A stretch of 15,751 bases of DNA from an uncultured Pseudomonadota bacterium (GCA_900313285.1 OMQP01000016.1:1-15751), one strand, 5' to 3'. Positions 1 to 7,501 are shown, counted from the first letter of the stretch. Translations and numbers: made by a program. Notes: a model not told the origin generated them from the letters alone.

Positions 1-1155
1 GGAAACGAAAATAACAGCGATTTAAATAATGGCGAATGGGCATTAACCTTTGGTTACGGAACAGTCAAAGGTATGTCCAGATGTGCAGCAAGTCAGGGTG
101 GAACCTTAGGATCAACACATAATTTACCTGCTACAAGTACAGGAAGTTATTGTTATTGTCAGGTCACTGAATATATACTAGAAACAGGAAAAACTGTTGC
201 TTTTTCGTCACCAACATGGGTGTATAAATCTTCTTCTAATGAAGTAATGGGGATAAGTGCATGTGAAAATGATTGTGCATATGGGTGCGCCCAGACCATT
301 GGTGATATGCCTTCTTTCCGTCAATCTGCGTACAATGCTGCCGGAACAGGAACAGCAAATTATTGTATGCCAGAAAAATACACGGTAACTTATACATGTG
401 GTGATGGAACAGGAAATGCACCGGTATCACAAATTGCGACATATAATTCAGCATTTACACCGGCTGATTATACATGCACACCACCGACAAATAAACACAC
501 TACTGGTTATTCGGTTGCTGATACTAATGATACAAAGTATGCCGGAACATCGTTTACATGGTTGTATACATCAAATAAAGTATTTACAACACAATATGCA
601 TACGACAAAATGACTGTTCAAATAGATGATAAAAAGTATGATTCTGATAGCGCAACATCTGGGACAAACCCAACAACGGTTTCCGGAAACCCATCAACAC
701 TTGAATATAATATAGGAACAGGAACAATATCTAATACCTCAACAAATTCAGTATGGTCACCAACTAGACCAACACTGACACATTATACATTTAATGGCTA
801 TTGGACAACAAAAAACAGTGAAACTGATGACGCTATACAAATAGTAAATGCAAATGGAGTTGTTAATACTTCATCAACGATTGCGCCAGCATTTGCAAAT
901 CTATCAAATGGCGATACGCTGACTATTTATGCGCATTGGATATTATCATCGTGCGAAAATGGTTATTATTTACAAAATGACACATGTAACGCATGTCCAT
1001 CGCCATATACATTATCAAATGGTGCGACTGCCTCTTCAGAAAATGATTGTTATCGTGCGATGAATTGCCCGACCCCAATAAGTTGTCCAGAACATACAAG
1101 ATCTTGTTCATATGTTGGTGCAACATCGTATAATTTGTATTATGGTTGCCATTAA
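1..1155 (+). CDS. Giant cysteine-rich InlB-repeat surface protein, 5' part (partial, frameshifted)
   Basis: The reading frame is open from the first base of the window (GNENNSDLNNGEWALTF...), so the real start and any signal peptide lie upstream; the ATG at 73 is internal. It first holds a cysteine module (about 1-365) with a YCYCQ core, a W-V-Y segment and an N/D-C-x3-C-x3-C ending, then an InlB/Listeria-Bacteroides type repeat (about 600-945, ending in AHW). A C-x2-GYYL...C-x2-CP...DCY segment like eukaryotic ephrin-receptor/GCC2-GCC3 repeats follows (about 950-1060). The frame ends at TAA 1153-1155 in the middle of a module that is intact in a second copy at 3300-3480. The sequence after it continues the same protein in another frame, so this is the 5' piece of a broken gene. 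The role is inferred as an extracellular adhesin-like protein; no enzymatic motif is visible. Confidence 0.75.
   Translation, partial: GNENNSDLNNGEWALTFGYGTVKGMSRCAASQGGTLGSTHNLPATSTGSYCYCQVTEYILETGKTVAFSSPTWVYKSSSNEVMGISACENDCAYGCAQTIGDMPSFRQSAYNAAGTGTANYCMPEKYTVTYTCGDGTGNAPVSQIATYNSAFTPADYTCTPPTNKHTTGYSVADTNDTKYAGTSFTWLYTSNKVFTTQYAYDKMTVQIDDKKYDSDSATSGTNPTTVSGNPSTLEYNIGTGTISNTSTNSVWSPTRPTLTHYTFNGYWTTKNSETDDAIQIVNANGVVNTSSTIAPAFANLSNGDTLTIYAHWILSSCENGYYLQNDTCNACPSPYTLSNGATASSENDCYRAMNCPTPISCPEHTRSCSYVGATSYNLYYGCH
1144..1150 (+). other. Frameshift junction (58-nt deletion relative to internal paralogous copy)
   Basis: In the paralogous copy, the GGT codon at 3363-3365 and the CCATTA at 3426 are separated by 60 nt, which encode EIDTHCK...QPK. 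Here GGT at 1144-1146 and CCATTA at 1149 are separated by only 2 nt. The 58-nt difference is not a multiple of three, so the upstream frame runs into TAA at 1153. No slippery heptamer precedes the stop in the correct frame, so programmed frameshifting is not indicated. Confidence 0.7.
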
Positions 1156-4067
1156 AAAATGTTGATGATGGTGGTACTGCCACACGTTATTCAAAAGATT
1201 TTGGTAATGGGGCAGATATTTGTAAACTTAATGGTACAACTACAGAATGTGAGGGTACTTTTGACAATTTGGAACAACGCGGTTGGCAGGTTTCATATGG
1301 TAACAACATCATAGTATTGAAGGGTAAATCCAGTTGTAATACAACAGCCGGAAATCCAAACACATGGAGCAATGGGGCCTGGGAAAATTTAACTGGTAAT
1401 TCAAAAACGGCATATACTTTTAACACAGCAAGTTCTGGTTCGTATTGTTGGTGTCAATTAGACAGCAAAACATCATATTCAACTACTGTTACAGGTTTGT
1501 CTAATTGGGTATTTCGTGGCAGTTACTCTTCTAATGCTGAATGCGCCTCTGTATGCGCTGAAAAATGTACTGCATATATGCCGGTATCACAATTCCGTCG
1601 TGCATTGTATGATACGTTTGAAGTGCAACGGTGTGATATAGATACTTATACAATAACATATGATAATGGTGATAGCGGTTGTTATACACAAACAGTACCA
1701 TCTCAAACGTATACTGTCGCATCAAATACAATAACATTGCCAGAGTTAAGTGCCGATGGATGTGTTTTCAACGGATGGTATAACAATGAAGAATTTACTG
1801 GTAATGCTGTGACAAATGTACCAACTGGATCAACTGGGAATAAAATGTTTTATGCCAGTTGGGAACCAATAGACATTTCGTTTGATTTTTATTGTGACAG
1901 CGAAAAAGAAAGCGCGTTTAATTCAAATACAGTGACGTATCTGCAGAATTTTGATTTCCCAGATTCTACAGATTTAACACAACAATGTTCATCATATACT
2001 TCAACATACGATCAAACTGGTTGGGAGTGTAGTGATGGTAATACAACACAAACATTCGATGAAAGTATGACCGGCGAAGCTACTCAATTAACATTCACAG
2101 ATGATTTTGAATGTTATGCTACGTGGACATTAAAGACTGCAACATGTGAAGCAGGGTACTATTTGCCAGCAAATTCGTTAACTTGCAGTCAGTGTACTAC
2201 ATCTTCTGGGGTTGGTGACAATGAATGGTGTCCCGGTGGAACTTATTCTTATAGTAATGAAGATCAAGGTTTTACACAATGTCCAGCAATAAATAAAGAT
2301 ACAAAATCCGCTATTGCAAAAGCATCTTATGGTATTGTTTTGGGACCAGTTGATTCAAACGGCAATCAAATCAAAGATGTTATCGGTGATTGCGGTGCGG
2401 TATTCTTCTATTCATACGATATGGTAAATGTCGGAAACAAAATAGAACATATTATGGGGATAAATAATGAGAATATAACAAGTGAGGATTTGGATTCCAA
2501 TTATGATGCGACATCTTCTCTTAATTCCAAAGTTGGTTGGATGATGCAGAATTGTTTATATAATAACGCAACACAAAAATATGACAGATGTTTGCCTGAT
2601 TATATATGGATTGGAAGCATATGCAAAAATGGTTATTATGTGCCACAATCTGCGATAACTTTGACGATGAATGATAATCTGATGGAAAATTTAAGAAGCC
2701 CAGCGACATCATGTGTTGCTGCTCAGGCTGGTTACTATACAAACATATATGATTTGCATAAAAACGATACTGATTTATCGTCTGAAAATTCATATTTAAT
2801 AGATAAAGTTGGTGTTGGAACACGTGCTGGTAATTATTATGATGTCGTTGCAGGTAGTAATGCTACATTTGCAGATATTTATAAACAATGTCCAACTGAA
2901 TATCCAGATTCAGCCGCTGCATCGTGGAAGAAGGAACAATGCTATGCAACGGTAACATTTGTATATAATAATGGTTCGTCCAATACAACAACTAAAATAT
3001 ATTATGACGAAGACGCATCTTCTGGATATACCGTATTAGATTTGCCGAACCCTACAAAAACGAATCAAGTTTTTGATGGCTGGTATACAACTTCAGATTT
3101 CAGTGGAGATCCAGTGAATTCTGAAACTGTATTCAGTGCTGGAAATCAAACGTTGTATGCAAAATGGTTGACAGATTGTCCAGCAGATACTTATAAGGGT
3201 AATGGTGCATGTAATACCTGTCCTGTGAATTTCCCGAACGCCGATGCTGCTTCGACAAGAATTGCTAATTGTTATATATCATTAACTTGTCCTGCATTAA
3301 CGTGTCCAAATCATACAGATACTTGTTCGTATATTGGTGACACAACATATGATTTACATTACGGTGAAATAGATACACATTGTAAAATCAATTTTGCCTG
3401 TGCACAGGGATATGAACAGCCGAAACCATTAATAAATGTAAATGAATCAAGTATGTCGGCCAGATATACCAGAGACATTTCTGCAGTGGGGGCGGAAATA
3501 TGTAAAACAAATGGTGCGACTGTCGATTGTACAAACAGTGTTTTTGATGATGTAAAACTTCGTGAATGGCATGTTGTGTTCTCAAATGGTACAAATCTTC
3601 ATGGCCAATCTAGTTGTAACACAACAGCTGGAAATCCAAACACATGGGGTAATGGAGCGTGGGCAAATGTAGATGGTAATTCAAAAAGTGCAAATACTTT
3701 TGTTACAACAAGTTCAGGGTCACATTGTTGGTGTCAATTAGACAGTCGTAAAGTGTCAACAACCAGTCAAATTGGTTCGTCTAATTGGGTATATCGTGGC
3801 AGTTACACATCTAATGCCGAATGTGCTTCTGTGTGCGCTGAAAAATGTACAGCATATATGTCTGTATCGCAATTCCGTAATGCTTTGTACGGATCTTTTG
3901 AAGAATATTATTGTTCACCAAAAACAGTTAATTTAAATTGGTTTGCAGATGTTTCTGATGAAAATCCAACAGCCTCTACGCAATGTGTTTATGATACAGG
4001 CATCACATTGCCACAAACTCCAACGAAAGAAGGATATACGTTTATGGGTTGGACATTAAGTCAATAA
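1146..4067 (+). CDS. Giant cysteine-rich InlB-repeat surface protein, 3' part (after frameshift)
   Basis: About 970 codons continue the protein of 1-1155 in another frame. The only start near the 5' end is a TTG at 1146 with no ribosome binding site or signal peptide, so this is probably not an independent gene. Modules in order: a cysteine module (about 1165-1635, core YCWCQLD, ending CASVCAEKC), an InlB repeat (1640-1868), a long module from C-x2-GYYLPAN to QCPTEYPDSAAASW (about 2140-2945), an InlB repeat (2945-3170), a C-x3-Y...C-x2-CP segment (3175-3290), a second cysteine module (about 3450-3915) and a short InlB repeat. The protein stops in the middle of that last repeat (GYTFMGW-TLSQ) and lacks the C-terminal domain seen in the minus-strand relative at 12647. 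A terminator follows immediately. The frame has stayed open despite the break, which suggests a recent or reversible lesion. Confidence 0.7.
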   Translation: MPLKNVDDGGTATRYSKDFGNGADICKLNGTTTECEGTFDNLEQRGWQVSYGNNIIVLKGKSSCNTTAGNPNTWSNGAWENLTGNSKTAYTFNTASSGSYCWCQLDSKTSYSTTVTGLSNWVFRGSYSSNAECASVCAEKCTAYMPVSQFRRALYDTFEVQRCDIDTYTITYDNGDSGCYTQTVPSQTYTVASNTITLPELSADGCVFNGWYNNEEFTGNAVTNVPTGSTGNKMFYASWEPIDISFDFYCDSEKESAFNSNTVTYLQNFDFPDSTDLTQQCSSYTSTYDQTGWECSDGNTTQTFDESMTGEATQLTFTDDFECYATWTLKTATCEAGYYLPANSLTCSQCTTSSGVGDNEWCPGGTYSYSNEDQGFTQCPAINKDTKSAIAKASYGIVLGPVDSNGNQIKDVIGDCGAVFFYSYDMVNVGNKIEHIMGINNENITSEDLDSNYDATSSLNSKVGWMMQNCLYNNATQKYDRCLPDYIWIGSICKNGYYVPQSAITLTMNDNLMENLRSPATSCVAAQAGYYTNIYDLHKNDTDLSSENSYLIDKVGVGTRAGNYYDVVAGSNATFADIYKQCPTEYPDSAAASWKKEQCYATVTFVYNNGSSNTTTKIYYDEDASSGYTVLDLPNPTKTNQVFDGWYTTSDFSGDPVNSETVFSAGNQTLYAKWLTDCPADTYKGNGACNTCPVNFPNADAASTRIANCYISLTCPALTCPNHTDTCSYIGDTTYDLHYGEIDTHCKINFACAQGYEQPKPLINVNESSMSARYTRDISAVGAEICKTNGATVDCTNSVFDDVKLREWHVVFSNGTNLHGQSSCNTTAGNPNTWGNGAWANVDGNSKSANTFVTTSSGSHCWCQLDSRKVSTTSQIGSSNWVYRGSYTSNAECASVCAEKCTAYMSVSQFRNALYGSFEEYYCSPKTVNLNWFADVSDENPTASTQCVYDTGITLPQTPTKEGYTFMGWTLSQ
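1321..1620 (+). repeat. Intragenic module repeat, copy 1 (partner at 3601-3900)
   Basis: This stretch aligns with 3601-3900 at a constant offset of 2,280 nt (760 codons) with no visible insertions or deletions. Shared blocks include SSCNTTAGNPNTW, CWCQLDS, SNWV and ECASVCAEKCTAYM. It is a duplicated cysteine module inside the giant surface protein. Confidence 0.8.
3601..3900 (+). repeat. Intragenic module repeat, copy 2 (partner at 1321-1620)
   Basis: Second copy of the cysteine module, in exact register with 1321-1620 (offset 2,280 nt). The flanking sequence 3300-3480 preserves the segment that is deleted upstream of copy 1. Confidence 0.8.
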
Positions 4068-4093
4068 AAAAGACGTCAATTGGTTGTCTTTTT
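4067..4093. terminator. Bidirectional intrinsic terminator
   Basis: The stem AAAAAGAC (4067-4074) pairs with GTCTTTTT (4086-4093) around an 11-nt loop, directly after the stop of the plus-strand surface protein. Read on the minus strand it lies just downstream of tRNA-Arg, so it can serve both. Confidence 0.7.
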
Positions 4094-4098
4094 GTTTT

Positions 4099-4175
4099 TG
4101 GTGCACCCAGTGCGAGTCGAACGCACAATCTTTGCCTTCGGAGGGCAATGCATTATCCAGTTATGCTATGGGTGC
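4099..4175 (-). tRNA. tRNA-Arg (anticodon CCG)
   Basis: On the minus strand a full cloverleaf is visible: acceptor GCACCCA/TGGGTGC, D arm GCAT...ATGC, anticodon arm TTGCC-CTCCGAA-GGCAA with anticodon CCG, and T arm GTGCG-TTCGACT-CGCAC. The CCA end is encoded (complement of 4099-4101). It starts 18 nt after the stop of the phosphotransferase gene on the same strand and may be processed from that transcript. Position 4175 is the 5' end. Confidence 0.93.
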
Positions 4176-4193
4176 TTATATGCATATACTATA

Positions 4194-4952
4194 TTATTTT
4201 ACCCGGATTTTCAATAATTGTTTGCGCAGACATTCTGGAAACACAAAATGATACATTTTCGTAGCGGTATTTATAATATTAATATGTGTCCCAATGTTTC
4301 TAATATTTAATTTGTTCAGTATTTCATTTAATCTGTTTAAATCATATCCATATGTTTGTGAATCTTTCAACATTACAAAATATGCAACAGTCATGGATTC
4401 TGTATAAAAAGCATCCAGGTCTAATATCGCACGGACGTTATCTTGTTCGTCCAAAATGATGTTTTTTGCATGTAAATCTGTGTGACACAGTTTCTTTTGT
4501 GATAAATTTAAACAAGAGATACTTTTTCTCAGGATTTTTGAAACAAATGGCATAGGAATTGGTTTTATGTTTTCATATGGAATTTCTGATATTTTATATG
4601 AAATATCAAACATCTGATGATATACAGCGTCTAATTTTTCACCAGACAAACCTTCCAGTATGCGTTCATGTAATGTTTTCCCTGGGATAAATGGATATGT
4701 TTCACACCAACAATCACCACAATTGTGTATAGAAACTTTTGGTGCAGGAATGCCGTATTGATTTAAAAGTTTGCTGATTTCCAAATTATGTTGGGCAACA
4801 ATTTTATCTGAAAATCTGCATACAAATTTTTGATTTTGGCTTTCTGTTATGTATATATCATGCATCAGGCCTACTGTTATAGGTTTAACAACACTTGTGG
4901 CAAGTGGATATAATTGTTTGATGTAAATAAAATGTTTGTCTTGTTTTTTCAT
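4194..4952 (-). CDS. Phosphotransferase of the APH/choline kinase family
   Basis: A 252-residue protein with the protein-kinase-like fold signature of the aminoglycoside phosphotransferase/choline kinase family. The catalytic loop is HTDLHAKN (H157, catalytic D159, N164), followed by the metal-binding LDLD (D178/D180). A QYGIPAPKV segment near residues 65-73 fits the N-terminal lobe of the family. Length is near that of small APH/choline kinase members. The substrate cannot be read from sequence: small alcohol or amino groups such as choline, aminoglycosides or sugars are all possible. There is no signal peptide, so it should act in the cytoplasm. The ATG lies 5 nt after the prfB stop with no clear ribosome binding site, which suggests translational coupling and co-transcription with prfB. 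The C-terminal part (about 200-252) has no recognisable motif. I am confident of the superfamily, not of the function. Confidence 0.8.
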   Translation of the reverse strand: MKKQDKHFIYIKQLYPLATSVVKPITVGLMHDIYITESQNQKFVCRFSDKIVAQHNLEISKLLNQYGIPAPKVSIHNCGDCWCETYPFIPGKTLHERILEGLSGEKLDAVYHQMFDISYKISEIPYENIKPIPMPFVSKILRKSISCLNLSQKKLCHTDLHAKNIILDEQDNVRAILDLDAFYTESMTVAYFVMLKDSQTYGYDLNRLNEILNKLNIRNIGTHINIINTATKMYHFVFPECLRKQLLKIRVK

Positions 4953-4957
4953 GAATA

Positions 4958-6029
4958 TTATTGTGATAACATCGCCAGCATAAAATCATCTAAATCGCCG
5001 TCTAAAACCGCTGCAGAATCTGTTTTTTCTACATTTGTGCGTACATCTTTGACTAGTTGATACGGGTATAAAACATAATTACGAATTTGACTGCCCCATT
5101 CAATTTTCTTTTGAGCTGCCTTTGCGGCATCTTCTTCGGCCGCGCGCTTTTCCATTTCAAGTTCATATAATTTAGAACGCAACATTTTCATAGCCATTTC
5201 TTTATTTTGAATTTGACTACGTTCGTTTTGACATGTGACAACCGTATTTGTTGGAATATGTGTAATGCGGACAGCAGAATCTGTTTTATTAACATGTTGT
5301 CCACCAGCACCAGACGCACGATATGTGTCGATTCTTAAATCTTTTTCGTTTATTTCAATTTCTATTGAATCATCAACATCAGGCCACACATCTACAGATG
5401 CAAAACTGGTTTGTCGTTTGCCGTTTGCATTGAAAGGTGAAATACGAACAAGACGATGAACGCCAATTTCGTTTTTTAACCAACCAAATGCGCGTTCGCC
5501 GGATATACGAAAAGTGATGCTTTTTATGCCAGCAACATCGCCAGGGTGTTCTTCGACAACTTCAATTGAAAAACCATGTCTTTCACACCATCTTGTGTAC
5601 ATGCGAGATAACATTTGTGCCCAATCTTGTGCCTCTGTTCCACCTGCACCAGATTGTATAAACAAAAATGCCCCGTTATTATCCATCGGGTCGCTAAAAA
5701 GAGTGATAAATTTTGCTTTATGTGCGTCTTGGGCAAGGGTGGCTATGGCATTATTTACATCTTGGTCTTCTGGGGATATTTCATATAATTCAACCAGATT
5801 TTTATATTCGTTTTCTAAATGTTTTAATTCATTTAACTGTTTTTCCAGATTAGATTTTTTTTGTAAAATATTGCGTGCATGTTCTGGGTTGTCCCATAAA
5901 TCAGGCACATTTGAAATTTCTGTTAATTTATCTATTTCAGATTGAAGTTTTATTGGGTCAAAGAAACCCCCTGACGGCAGAGATGTCGTCGGCAATTTGA
6001 TTTAAAATTTCATTGGTTATAACTGTCAT
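4958..6029 (-). CDS. prfB: Peptide chain release factor 2 (RF2), with programmed +1 frameshift
   Basis: RF2 releases finished proteins at UGA and UAA codons. Translation starts at the ATG at 6029 (MTVITNEILNQ...), reads 23 codons to a TGA at 5960-5958, then shifts +1 at CTT-TGA-C and continues in the long frame to 4958. The product is about 356 residues, close to the usual 360-365. The stop-recognition tripeptide SPF is at about residues 197-199 and the catalytic GGQ, in SGAGGQHVNKT, at about 242-244. The ATG at 5995 lies in the long frame (MPTTSLPSGG) but gives an N-terminus unlike RF2; it is a by-product of the frameshift. The gene is followed 5 nt later by a phosphotransferase. Regulation is by the classical loop: low RF2 favours frameshifting and more RF2. 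The -10 box lies so close to the ATG that the mRNA may be leaderless. Confidence 0.95.
5958..5972 (-). promoter_or_regulatory. prfB: prfB programmed +1 frameshift site
   Basis: On the minus strand the sequence is AGGGGG-TTT-CTT-TGA-C. The parts are an internal Shine-Dalgarno-like AGGGGG (5972-5967), a 3-nt spacer TTT, the slippery CTT (5963-5961) and the in-frame stop TGA (5960-5958) followed by C. This matches the known bacterial prfB recoding signal (AGGGGG-TAT-CTT-TGA-C in E. coli) apart from the spacer codon. Confidence 0.95.
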
Positions 6030-6035
6030 GCTCAA

Positions 6036-6063
6036 AATATAGCAATTTATTTGCTCAAATCAA
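6036..6063 (-). promoter_or_regulatory. Predicted prfB promoter (leaderless spacing)
   Basis: On the minus strand there is a -35 TTGATT (6063-6058), a 16-bp spacer, and an extended -10 TGC-TATATT (hexamer 6041-6036). Only 6 nt separate the -10 from the ATG at 6029, so transcription would start at about the first base of the start codon. Confidence 0.5.
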
Positions 6064-6092
6064 CTTTTTTATGTTTTTTAGTGAAAGTTTTA

Positions 6093-6121
6093 TTGCGTTT
6101 TTATTGTGAATATGATAAAAT
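6093..6121 (+). promoter_or_regulatory. Predicted sigma70-type promoter for the secreted protein gene
   Basis: The -35 TTGCGT (6093-6098) and -10 TAAAAT (6116-6121) are 17 bp apart. The start site would be near 6128, giving a short leader that contains the GAGAGGG ribosome binding site (6131-6137), 7 nt before ATG 6145. Confidence 0.6.
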
Positions 6122-6144
6122 GCTCTTAACGAGAGGGATATTCC

Positions 6145-7401
6145 ATGAAAAAATTTTTGTTAGCATTCGGTTGTATTGGTGCGTGTTTGATGTCAAATGC
6201 GGCATCTGCAGTGTCTGCAGGAACGGTTGCAAATGATGCAGGACGTGTTGCAATTTACACGACGTCCGCTGGTAATTCAACTGCAGGAACACGTGGTCAA
6301 CCTGGTGTTGTTAATGCGTATATTCAAAATCAACGCAATACATATTTTATGATTACACAACCTGATGTTGATACTGCATGTCGTGAAAAGATTTTTAATT
6401 GTTTGTCTGATTATTGTGGCGATATGACCGTAGTGCCGGGAAAAACATCTGGGCGCTGTGTGTCATATGTCGGTAATTTGGAAATAGAATTGTACAATTA
6501 TGCTATGCTTTGTCTGCAGAAAGACAGATCTATTTTATTGCCACAATATAACACTATGACCAAGAATGGATCTGGCGGTATGAATACCGCTGCACGCCTT
6601 TGCCCGTCATATGTTCAACAGGAAGTTATGTCGTATCTATCTATGGCAAACATGGCGGATCAGTTGACTCGTTCTCATTCTGATTTATGTGTCCAACGTC
6701 GTCGTGAATTAGAAGCTGCTATGGCTTGTCATTCTGTTGCGTTGGCATATGGTAATGAAACGACTAGTATGTTAACAACGATGTTAACAGATTATTGTGG
6801 TGCTGGCGTTGCTGGTGGTTCTGCAGAAATGGTTACTCGTTTTGCAAATGCAGGGAATGTTGGTGCGAATATTTGGGGATGGGCTGAAAAAATTGTTAGT
6901 TTGGATTTGAATTCCAAAGGCGCAAATTGGGAAGCTGCTGTTGATGCTGTTTTGGCCAGTTATACTAACCGTATGAATCTGGCATGTGGTGATGATATGC
7001 AATTAAATACGGTATCACATCCAACAACAACCAATACCACACCTAATTTGCAAACGGCGGTTTCTGTTATGGCAAATGTCGCGTTCCCATCGGTTCAAAA
7101 TAATACTGCTAACCCTAATGCAGATTGGAGTGTGTATATGGAAGTGACGTCAATGTCTGAAATTTATGATTATGCAACCGCAAATCAGGTTGTTCAGGCA
7201 GGATTAACAAACAACGCGTTGACACAAAATGCTTTTTTAACAAGTTCGCAAATGGATAATATGCAAAAAGCATACAAGAAAGGAACTAAAGTATTTATTA
7301 TTCGTGATTCTTCAAGATGCTACACAGTCCCTGTAACGGCTTTATCACAGTCAGAAACGTCTATAATTTCTCAGGCCTTTGCTAATTGTGTGAGCAGATA
7401 A
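6145..7401 (+). CDS. Secreted cysteine-rich protein of unknown function
   Basis: I do not recognise this 418-residue protein. It starts with a clear export signal (MKKFLLAFGCIGACLMSNAASA) with an A-x-A type cleavage site near residue 22; an IGAC stretch inside it only loosely resembles a lipobox, so a soluble periplasmic or secreted form is preferred. The mature part carries 12 cysteines, an even number, in contexts such as TACREKIFNCLSDYCGD (residues about 80-95), AMLCLQ, RLCPS, DLCVQ, MACHS and DYCGA, and a final SRCYT...NCVSR at the C-terminus. Regular spacing and the even count suggest structural disulfides. No catalytic motif or transmembrane helix is seen beyond the signal. Start choice is supported by GAGAGGG 7 nt upstream and a good promoter. 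It is a single-gene unit, ended by a strong terminator, and divergent from prfB. Confidence 0.85.
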   Translation: MKKFLLAFGCIGACLMSNAASAVSAGTVANDAGRVAIYTTSAGNSTAGTRGQPGVVNAYIQNQRNTYFMITQPDVDTACREKIFNCLSDYCGDMTVVPGKTSGRCVSYVGNLEIELYNYAMLCLQKDRSILLPQYNTMTKNGSGGMNTAARLCPSYVQQEVMSYLSMANMADQLTRSHSDLCVQRRRELEAAMACHSVALAYGNETTSMLTTMLTDYCGAGVAGGSAEMVTRFANAGNVGANIWGWAEKIVSLDLNSKGANWEAAVDAVLASYTNRMNLACGDDMQLNTVSHPTTTNTTPNLQTAVSVMANVAFPSVQNNTANPNADWSVYMEVTSMSEIYDYATANQVVQAGLTNNALTQNAFLTSSQMDNMQKAYKKGTKVFIIRDSSRCYTVPVTALSQSETSIISQAFANCVSR

Positions 7402-7419
7402 TTGTGAATAATGTTATTC

Positions 7420-7443
7420 AAACCGCCGTCATGGCGGTTTTTT
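7420..7443 (+). terminator. Intrinsic terminator of the secreted cysteine protein gene
   Basis: AAACCGCC (7420-7427), loop GTCAT, GGCGGTTT (7433-7440), then further T residues, 18 nt after the stop codon. Confidence 0.85.
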
Positions 7444-7465
7444 ATTTGAAAAATGATACACAATC

Positions 7466-7494
7466 TTGCGTTTTTGTCTTTTTTTTGATATAAT
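7466..7494 (+). promoter_or_regulatory. Predicted amidase promoter (leaderless spacing)
   Basis: The -35 TTGCGT (7466-7471), a 17-bp spacer and a consensus -10 TATAAT (7489-7494) are visible. The ATG is at 7502, so transcription should begin at 7501 or 7502. No ribosome binding site is visible between the -10 and the ATG. Confidence 0.65.
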
Positions 7495-7501
7495 ATTCGT
7501 G

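Noticed and set aside
1140..1160. Programmed frameshift at the AAAAAA run near 1153
   Set aside because: The A-run begins inside the stop codon, after the point where slippage would be needed, and the paralog shows a 58-nt deletion instead.
1146..4067. The 3' part of the plus-strand surface gene as an independent gene
   Set aside because: It would need a TTG start with no ribosome binding site or export signal, and its first residues match the interior of the paralogous module.
5514..5945. 143-codon frame antisense to prfB
   Set aside because: It is a shadow of the strongly supported prfB reading frame, with no ribosome binding site or recognisable product.
5961..5995. RF2 start at the ATG 5995
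   Set aside because: It gives a non-homologous N-terminus and arises only from the long frame ahead of the +1 frameshift site.
7466..7501. Longer amidase start at a TTG (7466)
   Set aside because: That TTG is the predicted -35 box; the twin-arginine signal begins properly at ATG 7502, after a consensus -10.
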